DNA of 64,000 nucleotides from NCBI RefSeq assembly GCF_008806325.1, contig NZ_WACR01000001.1, forward strand, positions 62,001-126,000, read 5' to 3'. Both the position numbers and the translations under genes were made by a program. Under the pieces are notes generated by a model. That model did not search any database, was not told the DNA's origin, and worked only from the letters and a program-made list of their open reading frames with translations. Below, piece after piece: positions 16,918 to 25,987 of this stretch (the first letter of the stretch is position 1; every line of letters begins with the position of its first letter). This DNA is from Salibacter halophilus. Lineage in GTDB: Bacteria > Bacteroidota > Bacteroidia > Flavobacteriales_G > Salibacteraceae.

Positions 16918-16925
16918 CAAAGGTA
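16918..16925 (-). promoter_or_regulatory. Putative Bacteroidota -7 element
   Basis: TACCTTTG on the minus strand fits the Bacteroidota sigma consensus TAnnTTTG. It is only about 9 bp upstream of the OmpH-like start, so a transcript from it would have almost no leader. A CAA (TTG on minus) lies about 23 bp further upstream. Confidence 0.4.
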
Positions 16926-16936
16926 TAAATGCAAAA

Positions 16937-16965
16937 AAACTCCTGCCACAATGTGACAGGAGTTT
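16937..16965 (-). terminator. Rho-independent terminator
   Basis: AAACTCCTG (16937-16945) and CAGGAGTTT (16957-16965) form a stem, extended inward by CACA/TGTG. On the minus strand the stem is followed by a run of T. It lies directly past the stop codon of the small secreted protein gene at 16990. Confidence 0.8.
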
Positions 16966-16989
16966 CAGGTAAGTCTATTTTAATTCTTT

Positions 16990-17328
16990 TTATTCTCCTT
17001 TAGAAAAGCTGAGTTGCTTTGGAAAACTGTAATCTGAAGAAGTGTTGACAGTTTTCATTTCATATTGCCCATTGGCATTCTCAGTTAACTGGATGTTAGC
17101 TACTTGCTTTTCGCCATCTAAAACAACCATGTGAGCTGTTGACTGATCGATTTTTCCATCGAGCTTGTAAGTTTCACCACCAATCATGATGTTTCCTTTA
17201 ACGTAAATATCGTTCTGGTTCAGTTCAATTGTTGCCTTGCCTGATTTCAGCTTACCGTTGAAGTCGCTCGCCATAATGGAAACTGAAAATGCAAAAATGA
17301 ATGTAAGTGCTAAAAATATGCGTTTCAT
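16990..17328 (-). CDS. Small secreted protein of unknown function
   Basis: 112 residues from the ATG at 17328, which starts a clear signal peptide (KRIFLALTFIFAFSVSIMA). An earlier ATG at 17385 would put 19 charged residues before the signal. The mature part is a series of short alternating strands (GKATIELNQNDIYVKGNI, YKLDGKI, VANIQLTEN), probably a small beta-sandwich or barrel. A TATATTTG -7-like element is 18 bp upstream. Confidence 0.65.
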   Translation of the reverse strand: MKRIFLALTFIFAFSVSIMASDFNGKLKSGKATIELNQNDIYVKGNIMIGGETYKLDGKIDQSTAHMVVLDGEKQVANIQLTENANGQYEMKTVNTSSDYSFPKQLSFSKGE

Positions 17329-17345
17329 AATCTTTGGATTTGAGT

Positions 17346-17353
17346 CAAATATA
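17346..17353 (-). promoter_or_regulatory. Putative Bacteroidota -7 element
   Basis: TATATTTG on the minus strand, matching TAnnTTTG, 18 bp before the signal-peptide start at 17328. This also supports that start over the upstream ATG, which would lie outside the transcript. Confidence 0.45.
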
Positions 17354-17384
17354 AGTGAATTTCCTTTTCTATGACGTATGGGCA

Positions 17385-18002
17385 CTAAAGAATGTTGTCT
17401 GGATCAATGTAGAAAACATGATCGATTAACTCTTCAAATGATTCTGCATTTTGATAGCTTCGGTCGCTGTACGTGTTAGCCATCAGCTTGACATAACTGG
17501 GAATATCATTTATTGCCACATATTCGATGTGTACATTCCCAAAAGATTGTGAGGCTCTTTCATTTTCGTTCAGATGCCTGCGCGGTTTGAGATAATAAAC
17601 CTGCTTTTCTTTTACGAACTCATTGATTTCACTCAGCGAGCGATGAGAGCTTTGCACTTTGTACTCATCGAGATCGGTTACTTTGTCTTTAATGTACTCG
17701 AATAAATGAAAGAAGTTGTCAAATCCAAAAATATCACTGTAAGTGAAATAAAAGCCGTTTGAAGCCTGGGAGTTGAAGATGTGTAACCTGACAGTTCCCT
17801 CGATATCCTGCTTGCGCAATTCGTAGTTGTTGCGCAACATTTTGATGTAGGGAACATACTTCTTGTTGTACAACCAATCGCTGTACTGGAATTTTTGACG
17901 AGGAGTGCGTTCAATTACTTCGCGAAGAATTTCAACTTCTCCCTTTTCCTCGTCACGAACTCTACCTTTGAGCAGGTTATTTAGTAGCTTCTTAAAATTC
18001 AT
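17385..18002 (-). CDS. Hypothetical protein
   Basis: 205 residues, charged, with no signal peptide or membrane segment. It begins with an amphipathic basic helix (NFKKLLNNLLKGRVRDEEKG). I do not recognise the family. The aromatic-rich centre (GFYFTYSDIFGFDNFFHLFEYI) suggests a compact globular protein. It is divergent from the DUF1853 gene, with only about 56 bp between the likely starts. Confidence 0.55.
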   Translation of the reverse strand: MNFKKLLNNLLKGRVRDEEKGEVEILREVIERTPRQKFQYSDWLYNKKYVPYIKMLRNNYELRKQDIEGTVRLHIFNSQASNGFYFTYSDIFGFDNFFHLFEYIKDKVTDLDEYKVQSSHRSLSEINEFVKEKQVYYLKPRRHLNENERASQSFGNVHIEYVAINDIPSYVKLMANTYSDRSYQNAESFEELIDHVFYIDPDNIL

Positions 18003-18058
18003 TTCGGTGGGGATTGAATGACAAAGTTGGGCTTTTTTATCTGTATATTAGTATCAGG

Positions 18059-18820
18059 ATGTTTCAAAATAGAATCAAAGATTATATTTACTGGATGATT
18101 TCCAACCCGTTTTTATTAACGGTAAAGGGAAAAAACAACCTTCAAAATGAAATTACTCATGATTGGTCAGAGCGCTTTCATGACGAATCAAAAACTCTAA
18201 CATCACGAAAAAGGCTCGGATTCCTCTATGAGGACCTCATCTCACACCTCATCACTCAACACCCTGGCTACGAAATTATTGACCGCAATATTCAGATCAT
18301 TGAAAACGGAAAGACTCACGGAGAAATAGACTTTGTGGTTCTGAACAAAACCACCGATCAACTCATACAACTCGAAAGTGCCGTCAAGTTTTACCTCTTC
18401 CATCCGCAATCGGGAATGTGGATCGGACCAAACGCAAATGATAAATTGCATCTCAAATACAACAAGCTGATCAACAAACAGCTCAATTTGTACCGCGACT
18501 TTGAAGAGTTGATTCCGTATAACATCTCAGAAAGTCAGCTGTGGACGAACGGAATGCTTTTCGTTCCACCGGGATCTGACTATCAACTACCGGAATACGT
18601 CAATAAAGATGTTGCGATTGAAAACTGGTTCTTTGAAAGTGATGAGGAAAAACCCAAAGGTGTTCCCCTCAACAAAAACGAGTGGATTATACCTACTGAT
18701 AAAATCCACTCGCAATTAGCTATGAAAAGAAAATCTACTTTGGAAAAATCTTCAATGTTACTCAACACAGAGAGCAACAAAAAGTTTTTCTCAGTTCCTG
18801 ATAATTGGCCTACTTCTTGA
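18059..18820 (+). CDS. DUF1853 family protein
   Basis: 253 residues from the ATG at 18059 (MFQNRIKDY); an in-frame ATG at 18014 would add 15 residues. The blocks RKRLGFLYEDLISHLI, THGEIDFVVLN, LESAVKFYLFH and WIGPNANDKLHLKYNKL follow the DUF1853 order. The E...D...ExxxK pattern resembles a PD-(D/E)XK nuclease-like core, although no biochemical role is known to me. It converges with the glutathione peroxidase gene, and the two 3' ends overlap by 11 bp. Confidence 0.75.
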   Translation: MFQNRIKDYIYWMISNPFLLTVKGKNNLQNEITHDWSERFHDESKTLTSRKRLGFLYEDLISHLITQHPGYEIIDRNIQIIENGKTHGEIDFVVLNKTTDQLIQLESAVKFYLFHPQSGMWIGPNANDKLHLKYNKLINKQLNLYRDFEELIPYNISESQLWTNGMLFVPPGSDYQLPEYVNKDVAIENWFFESDEEKPKGVPLNKNEWIIPTDKIHSQLAMKRKSTLEKSSMLLNTESNKKFFSVPDNWPTS

Positions 18821-19292
18821 TGAAATTAATGATTTCATCTGTTGCCGGAGTTTCCTGTGGATGAACATGACCTACATATTGACCGTTTTCATCGATCATG
18901 AACTTTTGAAAATTCCACTCTACCGGAGCATCTTCCACACCGTTTTCATCTTTTTGTGTGAGCCATTGATAAACTTCGTGTTGATCGTCACCTTTCACTG
19001 ATACTTTCGACATCATTGGGAAGGTCACATTGAAGTTCGACTCACAAAAAGTCTTGATTTCATCTTCAGTACCGGGCTCCTGATTGCCAAAGTTGTTAGC
19101 TGGGAAGCCCACTATTTGAAAGCCGTCTCCACCATATTCTTCGTACAATTCCTGGAGTACGCTGTACTGAGGAGTGAGTCCGCACTGTGATGCCGTGTTC
19201 ACTACCAACAACTTTTTTCCTTTGAAATCAGATAGTTGAACATCTTTCCCTTCTATATCTTTAACCGTAAAATCATGAAATGTTTTTGCCAT
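18810..19292 (-). CDS. Glutathione peroxidase-like thiol peroxidase
   Basis: 160 residues. VVNTASQCGLTPQYS contains the peroxidatic Cys, NNFGNQEPG the conserved Gln region and VEWNFQKFMID the Trp-Asn pair of the catalytic tetrad. It is a Cys (not selenocysteine) enzyme of usual length, and in bacteria these generally use thioredoxin. Cytoplasmic peroxide removal is the expected role. Confidence 0.9.
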   Translation of the reverse strand: MAKTFHDFTVKDIEGKDVQLSDFKGKKLLVVNTASQCGLTPQYSVLQELYEEYGGDGFQIVGFPANNFGNQEPGTEDEIKTFCESNFNVTFPMMSKVSVKGDDQHEVYQWLTQKDENGVEDAPVEWNFQKFMIDENGQYVGHVHPQETPATDEIINFIKK

Positions 19293-19299
19293 ACTTTTG
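19292..19299 (+). promoter_or_regulatory. Possible -7 element for the ccm operon
   Basis: TACTTTTG on the plus strand, matching TAnnTTTG, 40 bp before the TTG start of ccmB. It overlaps the start codon region of the divergent peroxidase gene. There is no clear -33 TTG at the proper distance, so support is modest. Confidence 0.3.
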
Positions 19300-19338
19300 C
19301 GTTTTGATTGTACCTAATATTACAAAACTTTAGTCTCT

Positions 19339-19995
19339 TTGTTCAACGAATTTACAGCCTTATTGTCAAAAGAAGTTAAACTGGAGTGGCGCAATAAATT
19401 TGCCCTTGGCGGATTGTTGCTCTACGTGGTTTCTACGGCTTTTGTCGCCTACCTCAGTTTCAAGAAGATTGTTGACATTCCGGTTTGGAACGCGTTATTC
19501 TGGATTATTTTCCTGTTTGGCGCTACCAATGCTGTAGCCAAAGCTTTCGTGCAGGACTCCAAAGAAAAGCAGCTCTACCTCTACACGTTGGCGAGCCCCC
19601 AAGCTATCATATTGAGTAAAATGGTTTACAATGGACTCTTGCTGTTTGTTATTTCGGTTCTGACCTACATTGTATTTGGTGTTTTAGTGGGAAATCCCGT
19701 TCAGAACCCAACCATGTACCTCACCGCTTTGATTTTGGGTTCAACAGGGTTTTCGGGAACGCTTTCTTTGCTATCAGCAATCGCCTCCCAAACGCAAAAT
19801 AACGTTTCACTTTTGTCGATTTTAGGCTTCCCCATACTACTCCCCCTCCTAATGACTTTGTTAAGACTTTCTAAAAATGCTGCCGATGGTATTTCGTGGA
19901 CTATGAGTCTCAACTATGTATGGATTCTACTGGCGCTTAACGCAATCGTTTTCGCATTATCCTATCTATTATTTCCATACCTTTGGCGCGAATAA
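19339..19995 (+). CDS. ccmB: Cytochrome c maturation heme exporter subunit CcmB
   Basis: 218 residues with six predicted membrane helices and the CcmB order: a short N-terminal ALLSKEVKLEWRNK segment, FGATNAVAKAFVQDSKEKQLYLYTLAS, then helices. The start is TTG. With CcmA (not in this window) it forms the ABC module that releases heme-loaded CcmE. It is first of five consecutive ccm genes on the plus strand. Confidence 0.85.
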   Translation: MFNEFTALLSKEVKLEWRNKFALGGLLLYVVSTAFVAYLSFKKIVDIPVWNALFWIIFLFGATNAVAKAFVQDSKEKQLYLYTLASPQAIILSKMVYNGLLLFVISVLTYIVFGVLVGNPVQNPTMYLTALILGSTGFSGTLSLLSAIASQTQNNVSLLSILGFPILLPLLMTLLRLSKNAADGISWTMSLNYVWILLALNAIVFALSYLLFPYLWRE

Positions 19996-20007
19996 AATCA
20001 ACTCGTT

Positions 20008-20676
20008 TTGGCAAAGAACTGGTGGAAAGCAGTTGCGGTAATTTTGGTCCTTTTTGCATTGATAGGCGGGCTTTTAATTGATGTCCCCCGACTGCCGATT
20101 CTCAACGAAACAATTCGGAATCTCTTTTATCACGTAACCATGTGGTTTGCCATGATGATTCTCATGACGGCATCCGTAGTTTACAGCATAAAATATTTAA
20201 GATCAGGGAAAGAGCTGGATGATGCCAAAGCCAAAATTGCAGCTGAAATAGGTTTATTCCTGGGTGTACTGGGAATTGCCACCGGATCAATTTGGGCCAA
20301 ATTCACCTGGGGAGCGTACTGGATCAACGATCCCAAACTCAACGGAGCGGCCGTAACCATCCTGGCTTATTTCGCTTACATGATTCTGCGCAACTCGTTT
20401 GACGATGAAGAAAAGCGTGCTAAAATATCAGCCGTTTACAACATTTTCGCCTACGTATTGCTCATCGTTTTTCTCATGATCTTACCCCGCATGACTGATT
20501 CACTCCACCCCGGGAATGGCGGCAACCCTGCCTTTAGCCAGTACGATCTGGATAATACGATGCGCATAATTTTCTACCCCGCTATTATCGGATGGACGCT
20601 CATTGGAGTTTGGCTGGGTGAACTCAAACTTCGCCTGCATAAATTACGTATAAAAAAGCTCGAAGATGAACTTTAA
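20008..20676 (+). CDS. ccmC: Heme-handling protein CcmC
   Basis: 222 residues, six membrane helices. It contains the WWD-type motif (GSIWAKFTWGAYWINDPK) and the flanking His residues (NLFYHVTMWF and SLHPG) expected for heme binding at the membrane surface. It loads heme onto CcmE. The start is TTG, 12 bp after ccmB. Its end overlaps the start of the next small gene by 11 bp. Confidence 0.88.
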   Translation: MAKNWWKAVAVILVLFALIGGLLIDVPRLPILNETIRNLFYHVTMWFAMMILMTASVVYSIKYLRSGKELDDAKAKIAAEIGLFLGVLGIATGSIWAKFTWGAYWINDPKLNGAAVTILAYFAYMILRNSFDDEEKRAKISAVYNIFAYVLLIVFLMILPRMTDSLHPGNGGNPAFSQYDLDNTMRIIFYPAIIGWTLIGVWLGELKLRLHKLRIKKLEDEL

Positions 20677-20887
20677 AGGAACTGCTATACTCGCATTGAT
20701 ACTTTCTTTATTTTCTGCTGTTTCGGTCAGAGCCCAGCAAGGCGTAGAAATGGCTGATACCATGCGTTCTGAAGGAAAGATCTATATCGTGGTGGCGGTT
20801 ATAGCCATCATTTTCATCGGGATTGTGATTTACATGATCTCGCTTGACAGGAAATTATCGAAACTCGAGAAAGAACTAAGAGATTAA
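20666..20887 (+). CDS. CcmD-like small membrane protein
   Basis: 73 residues: signal-like N-terminus ending VRAQ, then a membrane helix (about residues 37-56) and a charged coiled C-terminus (SLDRKLSKLEKELRD). Position between ccmC and ccmE and the topology match CcmD, which stabilises the CcmC-heme-CcmE complex. It is longer than proteobacterial CcmD because of the leader. A window-wide 10-mer lies in it (20725). Confidence 0.7.
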   Translation: MNFKGTAILALILSLFSAVSVRAQQGVEMADTMRSEGKIYIVVAVIAIIFIGIVIYMISLDRKLSKLEKELRD

Positions 20888-20892
20888 AAAAG

Positions 20893-21336
20893 ATGAAGAA
20901 AGCTCATATACTCGGCATTATTATTATTGCAATCGCAATCGGTGCTATTCTCACCACATTGTCTGATTCAAGCACTTATGTTGCCTTTGATGAAGCCTTT
21001 TCCAATCCCGGTGAAGAATACCACGTTGTGGGAAAGCTGAACAAGGAAAAAGACCTCAATTACGATCCGCAAACAGATCCCAATAAATTTACCTTTCACA
21101 TGATCGATAACGAAGGAAAGGAAAAGGAAGTGGTATTGCACAAAAGTAAACCGCAGGATTTTGAGCGATCAGAGCAAATTGTACTCATCGGCAAGGCACA
21201 GGGTGATGAATTTCACGCCAAGGAAGTGCTCATGAAGTGCCCATCGAAATACAACGATGGAACTGAAGGGTTCAAGACTGAGGAAGAAATGGAACAAATA
21301 AGAGCTGAGGAAGAATCGAGTAAAGCGAGCATTTAA
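20893..21336 (+). CDS. ccmE: Heme chaperone CcmE, Cys-type
   Basis: 147 residues with an N-terminal membrane anchor and an OB-fold domain (VVGKLNKE, VVLHKSKP, VLIGKAQGDEFHAKEVLMK). In most bacteria the heme is bound covalently by His in HxxxY; here the site reads CPSKY, that is CxxxY. Cys-type CcmE proteins are known from some archaea and sulfate reducers. The acidic tail contains EEEMEQIRAEEES. It sits 2 bp before ccmF. Confidence 0.87.
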   Translation: MKKAHILGIIIIAIAIGAILTTLSDSSTYVAFDEAFSNPGEEYHVVGKLNKEKDLNYDPQTDPNKFTFHMIDNEGKEKEVVLHKSKPQDFERSEQIVLIGKAQGDEFHAKEVLMKCPSKYNDGTEGFKTEEEMEQIRAEEESSKASI

Positions 21337-21338
21337 TC

Positions 21339-23762
21339 ATGATAGAATACGTGGGCGAAAGACTGTGGGCCGGATACCTCGGCAACACATTTGTTATTTT
21401 GGCTTTTGTTGCGGCCTTACTGGCAACTGTTTCTTACGCATTAGGAGCTATAAAAGGTGATAAAAACCACAGTTGGAGAAAAATAGCGCGGTCGGCATTT
21501 TTTGTGCACACCTTCTCGGCAATCGGGATTGTTGTTACGCTACTCATTATGCTCGCCAACAACATGTTTGAGTACCACTACATTTGGCAGCACTCAAACA
21601 GCGATATGCAAATGCGCTACATCTTTTCGGCCTTTTGGGAAGGACAGGAAGGAAGTACCATTCTTTGGGTCTTTTGGCACAGTATCGTTGGTCTGATCCT
21701 TCTCTACACCTCAAAGAAATGGGAATACCGCGTGATGGCTGTTTTCAGCTCGGCACAGGTGATGCTACTCACCATGATTTTGGGTGTCTTCATCTTTGAA
21801 AAGCAATTCGGGAGCAACCCATTTACCATGCTCCTCCGCCATCATCCTGATTTTGCCAATCTCCCTTTTCTTCAGAACCCAAACTACATTCAAACTATTG
21901 ACGGTAGCGGACTCAATCCACTACTCAAGAACTACTGGATGACCATTCACCCGCCAACACTGTTTCTCGGGTTTGCACTCACGCTCGTTCCTTTTTCCTA
22001 TGCTGTTGCAGCACTTTGGAAAGGGAGTTATAAAAAGTGGGTAAAACCAACAATTCCGTGGGCTTATGCAGGAGTTGCTGTGCTCGGACTAGGAATTTTA
22101 ATGGGTGGTGCCTGGGCTTATGAATCGCTTTCTTTTGGCGGCTTTTGGGCATGGGACCCGGTTGAAAATGCATCACTCGTACCGTGGCTCACCTTAGTTG
22201 GCGGAGCACACCTGTTGCTCATTCAACGCAACAAAGGTGCTTCACTGGTGTGGAGTTTCCTGCTTTTGATCCTTACATTCTTCATGATCCTCTACTCTAC
22301 TTTCCTCACAAAAAGTGGAGTGTTGGGTGATACATCCGTTCACGCCTTTACCGACCTCGGACTTTCAGGTCAGCTCGTGTTTTACTTTGCCTTTTACGGA
22401 ATAATCGGGTTTGGATTACTGATTTACAGACTCAAAGACATACCCAAGAAAAAAGAGGAAGACGCTCTTTGGTCGAGAGAGTTCTGGATGTTCGTGGGCG
22501 CTCTCATTCTGCTCCTTGCCGGATTCCAGATTACTTTCTCAACGAGCATTCCGGTTTGGAACAAGTTGTTCGGAACCGAAATGGCTCCACCGGCCGATCC
22601 GATCGAGCACTACAACAGCTTTCAACTGCCGTTTGCCATCGTGATCGCATTTGTGATCGGCTTTACGCAGTACCTGAACTACCGCAAAACAAATTTCCGC
22701 AACTTCATCAGCAAAGTATTGCGCGATGTGATCATCGGATTGGCGTTCACCATCGCGATCGGATTGGGAATGGGCATGAAAGACCCGCTTCTACTCCTCT
22801 TGTTATTCGCCACACTTTTTGCATTGGCAGCTAATGTCGATTACCTGTTCAGATCCACTCGCGTTCAGCGTGTAAAATCAGGTTCGGCAATTGCGCACAT
22901 CGGTTTTCTTTTGGTTCTGATGGGAGCACTGATCTCAAACGGAAATAAAGAAATTATCTCTGAAAACACTTCACAGTACGATCTCACGTCACTCGACACC
23001 AACTACAGCAACAAGGAAAATATCCTTTTAATGCTTGATGACACGATGGAAATGGCACAGTACAACGTGGTATTCCGCGGGAAGGAAAAAGAAGGGATTC
23101 ACGTCCACTACAATGTCGATTACCTCGACAAGGAAACGAACGAGAAGAAGTTTACGCTGCGTCCGTTTGTTCAGCTCAACGAGCGAATGGGAAATGTAGC
23201 CGAGCCATCTACGCGTCACTACTGGAACAAGGATATTTTCACGTACATCAAGTATGCTGAATTAGAAGACCGTAAAGAACCACAAAGCGACAGCTACGAG
23301 GAGCCGCAGGAATTCAAAGTGTCAATTGGTGACACTATTTATGCCAACAGTGCAATTTTTGTTTTCGACACGTTGAAGGTGGTTCAGAACAAGGAACTCC
23401 GCGACAGCCTTGAGCTGCACAATCACGACTTGCTCGTAAAAGCTGAGCTCACAGCATTTGATTTTGACACAAAAAGCCACAAGCTGGAAACGTATTTTGG
23501 TACGCGCGGCAGCAAAATCGTTACCATTCCTGATGTTGACGACAACCTGTACGTAAAAGTGGAACTCTTCAACATCGATCCCGATGAAGAGCAAATGGAG
23601 TTCCGCATCTTTGAGAAAAAGAACAAGATCAAGGAATTCATCATCATGCAGGCCATGATCTTCCCGTATATCAATATTCTTTGGATCGGGGCAATTTTGA
23701 TGGTGATCGGTACCGTAATCGCTATTGTTTCGCGCCTTGTGAAAAAACGCAAATCGTCATGA
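21339..23762 (+). CDS. ccmF: Cytochrome c heme lyase subunit CcmF
   Basis: 807 residues, more than ten membrane helices. The WWD domain WGGAWAYESLSFGGFWAWD is diagnostic, and WMTIHPPTLFLGF is the flanking conserved His loop. A large periplasmic domain (about residues 550-760) precedes the last helix; it is longer than in proteobacterial CcmF. It ligates heme to apocytochrome c. CcmG, CcmH and CcmA are not in this window. The stop overlaps the next gene (ATGA). Confidence 0.92.
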   Translation: MIEYVGERLWAGYLGNTFVILAFVAALLATVSYALGAIKGDKNHSWRKIARSAFFVHTFSAIGIVVTLLIMLANNMFEYHYIWQHSNSDMQMRYIFSAFWEGQEGSTILWVFWHSIVGLILLYTSKKWEYRVMAVFSSAQVMLLTMILGVFIFEKQFGSNPFTMLLRHHPDFANLPFLQNPNYIQTIDGSGLNPLLKNYWMTIHPPTLFLGFALTLVPFSYAVAALWKGSYKKWVKPTIPWAYAGVAVLGLGILMGGAWAYESLSFGGFWAWDPVENASLVPWLTLVGGAHLLLIQRNKGASLVWSFLLLILTFFMILYSTFLTKSGVLGDTSVHAFTDLGLSGQLVFYFAFYGIIGFGLLIYRLKDIPKKKEEDALWSREFWMFVGALILLLAGFQITFSTSIPVWNKLFGTEMAPPADPIEHYNSFQLPFAIVIAFVIGFTQYLNYRKTNFRNFISKVLRDVIIGLAFTIAIGLGMGMKDPLLLLLLFATLFALAANVDYLFRSTRVQRVKSGSAIAHIGFLLVLMGALISNGNKEIISENTSQYDLTSLDTNYSNKENILLMLDDTMEMAQYNVVFRGKEKEGIHVHYNVDYLDKETNEKKFTLRPFVQLNERMGNVAEPSTRHYWNKDIFTYIKYAELEDRKEPQSDSYEEPQEFKVSIGDTIYANSAIFVFDTLKVVQNKELRDSLELHNHDLLVKAELTAFDFDTKSHKLETYFGTRGSKIVTIPDVDDNLYVKVELFNIDPDEEQMEFRIFEKKNKIKEFIIMQAMIFPYINILWIGAILMVIGTVIAIVSRLVKKRKSS

Positions 23763-24520
23763 TGCGCATTGCCATCATCGGTACAGGAAATGTAGCGTGG
23801 CAGTTTGCAAATGCTTTTCGCGAAAAGCACAACGTTGAATTCATTTATGGTCGGAACGCTAAGAAAGCCGAACAGCTAGCTCAATCGGTTGAAGCTGCAT
23901 TTTCGACTTCTTTCAATCAAATTCCACGAGATCTGGATCTCTACCTCATTGCAATCTCTGACGACCAAATTGAATCGGTTGCTGGTCAGATCCCTGAAGT
24001 GAGCGGAATCGTTGCACATACTTCGGGAAGTGTGGATCTGACCGTGATACCACACGAAAAAAGTGGCGTTTTTTATCCGCTTCAAACACTTTCAAAGGAA
24101 AAAGTTGTCGATTGGAAAAAGGTGCCGCTCTGCGTGGAATCTCAGCATGCGGAATCGCTGAAAGCTTTGACCGAGCTCGGATCTGACCTGAGTAAAAATG
24201 TGCAACAAATCGATTCACAACAGCGCAGAGCTATTCACCTGGCGGCTGTTTTTGCCTGTAATTTTTCCAATCACATGATGGCCAATGCACAGGAACTTTT
24301 GCGGGAATCGGAACTGGATTTTTCAATCCTAAAACCGCTCATCGAGGAAACGGTTGAAAAGGCACTTGAAGTAGGTCCTGATAACGCGCAGACTGGTCCA
24401 GCTATTCGTGGTGACGAAAAGACGCTGGAAAAACACCAGAATTTACTGGAAAACCACGCCCGACTACTGGAAATTTATAATTTGGTCAGCCAAAGTATTC
24501 AAGACACGCGGCATGAGTGA
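23759..24520 (+). CDS. DUF2520 protein (Rossmann plus C-terminal helical domain)
   Basis: 253 residues from the ATG overlapping the ccmF stop (ATGA). IAIIGTGNVAWQFANAF is a dinucleotide-binding loop, and the C-terminal half (RRAIHLAAVFACNFSNHMM, GPAIRGDEKTLEKH) is the DUF2520 domain. It resembles 6-phosphogluconate dehydrogenase-like proteins; the substrate is unknown. In Bacteroidota it is usually followed by the KdsC-like phosphatase, as here. Three window-wide 10-mers lie inside it (23984, 24034, 24179). Confidence 0.85.
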   Translation: MMRIAIIGTGNVAWQFANAFREKHNVEFIYGRNAKKAEQLAQSVEAAFSTSFNQIPRDLDLYLIAISDDQIESVAGQIPEVSGIVAHTSGSVDLTVIPHEKSGVFYPLQTLSKEKVVDWKKVPLCVESQHAESLKALTELGSDLSKNVQQIDSQQRRAIHLAAVFACNFSNHMMANAQELLRESELDFSILKPLIEETVEKALEVGPDNAQTGPAIRGDEKTLEKHQNLLENHARLLEIYNLVSQSIQDTRHE

Positions 24521-25016
24521 GCATTATCTCAAGAAACTTCCCCAAATCACGACTTTAGTATTTGATGTTGACGGTGTCCTCACCGATGGATCTGTCACGT
24601 TAATGCCTGATGGTGAAATGATAAGGACACTCAACACGAAAGACGGGTTTGCCATGAAGCAGGCTGCTAAGGCTGGATTACGCATGATCGCAATAACGCG
24701 CGGCAGCTCACAAATCGTGAAGGACAGTCTGCTCCGTTTGGGATTTGAAGATGTGGCGCTCAACATCATCGACAAGTTAGACAAGTACGATGAATACCGT
24801 CACATTTACGACTTGCAGGAAGATGAAGTCCTCTACATGGGTGACGACCTGCCGGATTTGGAAGTGATGCGCGAGGTTGGACTCCCAACCTGCCCAAAAG
24901 ATGCAGTAAAAGAGGTACGCGATGAATGCGTGTACATTTCACCGTTTGATGGCGGGCGAGGTTGCGTTCGCGATGTTATTGAAAAAGTCATGCGTGCAAA
25001 AGAATTGTGGTCATGA
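24513..25016 (+). CDS. kdsC: KdsC-like HAD phosphatase
   Basis: 167 residues from ATG 24513; the start overlaps the DUF2520 stop by 8 bp. HAD motif I is FDVDGVLTDGSV, motif II AITRGS, and motif IV YMGDDLPDLEVM. Length, the DGVLTDG signature and the lack of a cap domain match 3-deoxy-D-manno-octulosonate 8-phosphate phosphatase, which acts in lipopolysaccharide Kdo synthesis. Related non-Kdo members exist, so the substrate is likely but not certain. Confidence 0.8.
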   Translation: MSEHYLKKLPQITTLVFDVDGVLTDGSVTLMPDGEMIRTLNTKDGFAMKQAAKAGLRMIAITRGSSQIVKDSLLRLGFEDVALNIIDKLDKYDEYRHIYDLQEDEVLYMGDDLPDLEVMREVGLPTCPKDAVKEVRDECVYISPFDGGRGCVRDVIEKVMRAKELWS

Positions 25017-25987
25017 AAAACTGGTTGAAAACAATACGCCCGATCAATTTACTGATTATCATCATCACGATGTTGTCTTTGCGCTACCTCGTGATAGAAC
25101 CTGTACTGGTTCAGCTATCAGCAATGCTCAAAACCGAGCTCGTTCTGCAAATGACCGTACTACAGTTTTCTCTTCTCGTACTCTCAGTCATTTTAATTGC
25201 AGCAGGTGGTTACATCATCAACGATGTTTATGATGTAGAAATAGATCGCAAAAACAAGCCTGGAAAGAACAAAGTAGGGCAACAAATAAGCGAAAGTCTG
25301 GGACTCAACGTCTATTACATTTTGACAGCTACCGGAATTATTACAGCGCTCTCACTCGGTTTTTGGCTAGGCAATTATAACCTGGCATTACTGCACATAG
25401 CAGTAGCTGCTTCACTTTGGTTTTACGCAACAAACTTTAAAAAGTCATTCCTGATCGGGAACCTAATTATCAGCTTGTGTGTAGGTTTGATTCCGATTGT
25501 TGTCGGGTTTTACGAAATTGTACCATTACAGGAAGAATATTTCCACCTCAGCGAAAAGTATAAAAACTTCAACCTCAACTTTTTGTCTTACTGGATGATC
25601 GGGTTTGCCGTATTCGGATTCTTGGCAACGCTCGCCCGCGAGATCACCAAAGACATGGAAGACAAAAAAGGTGATATTAGTCAGAACGCGAAGACATTGC
25701 CCATCGTAGCCGGGAACGCCATTGCTAAAATCGTGGTCGTGTTGGTATACGGAGCCATGATCTACGGGCTCTACCACATTTACGTGACCCACTTAACCGA
25801 TAGCTGGACATTCTGGTATTTTAGTCTGCTCGCGTTACTCCTCACCGTTATGCTCATCCTAACCGTACTGGCCAAAACCAAAGGACATTACCACAAAGTG
25901 AGCAACCTCAACAAGGTTACGTCAATCCTGGCGATCCTCTATCCTATTGGTGTAGCGTATATGCTTTATAACAGTAATTTGCTGTAG
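25013..25987 (+). CDS. UbiA-family prenyltransferase
   Basis: 324 residues from ATG 25013, overlapping the previous stop (ATGA). It has eight to nine membrane helices and the two Asp-rich motifs of the family: INDVYDVEIDRKNKPG and REITKDMEDKKGD. In Bacteroidota this position is commonly annotated as geranylgeranylglycerol-phosphate geranylgeranyltransferase; the acceptor cannot be decided here. It normally precedes maf, but about 1.6 kb of toxin-antitoxin DNA intervenes. Confidence 0.82.
   Translation: MKNWLKTIRPINLLIIIITMLSLRYLVIEPVLVQLSAMLKTELVLQMTVLQFSLLVLSVILIAAGGYIINDVYDVEIDRKNKPGKNKVGQQISESLGLNVYYILTATGIITALSLGFWLGNYNLALLHIAVAASLWFYATNFKKSFLIGNLIISLCVGLIPIVVGFYEIVPLQEEYFHLSEKYKNFNLNFLSYWMIGFAVFGFLATLAREITKDMEDKKGDISQNAKTLPIVAGNAIAKIVVVLVYGAMIYGLYHIYVTHLTDSWTFWYFSLLALLLTVMLILTVLAKTKGHYHKVSNLNKVTSILAILYPIGVAYMLYNSNLL

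Noticed and set aside
22469-22834. Plus-strand frame of 121 codons inside ccmF
   Set aside because: Out-of-frame shadow within a clear CcmF coding sequence; the product has no recognisable features.
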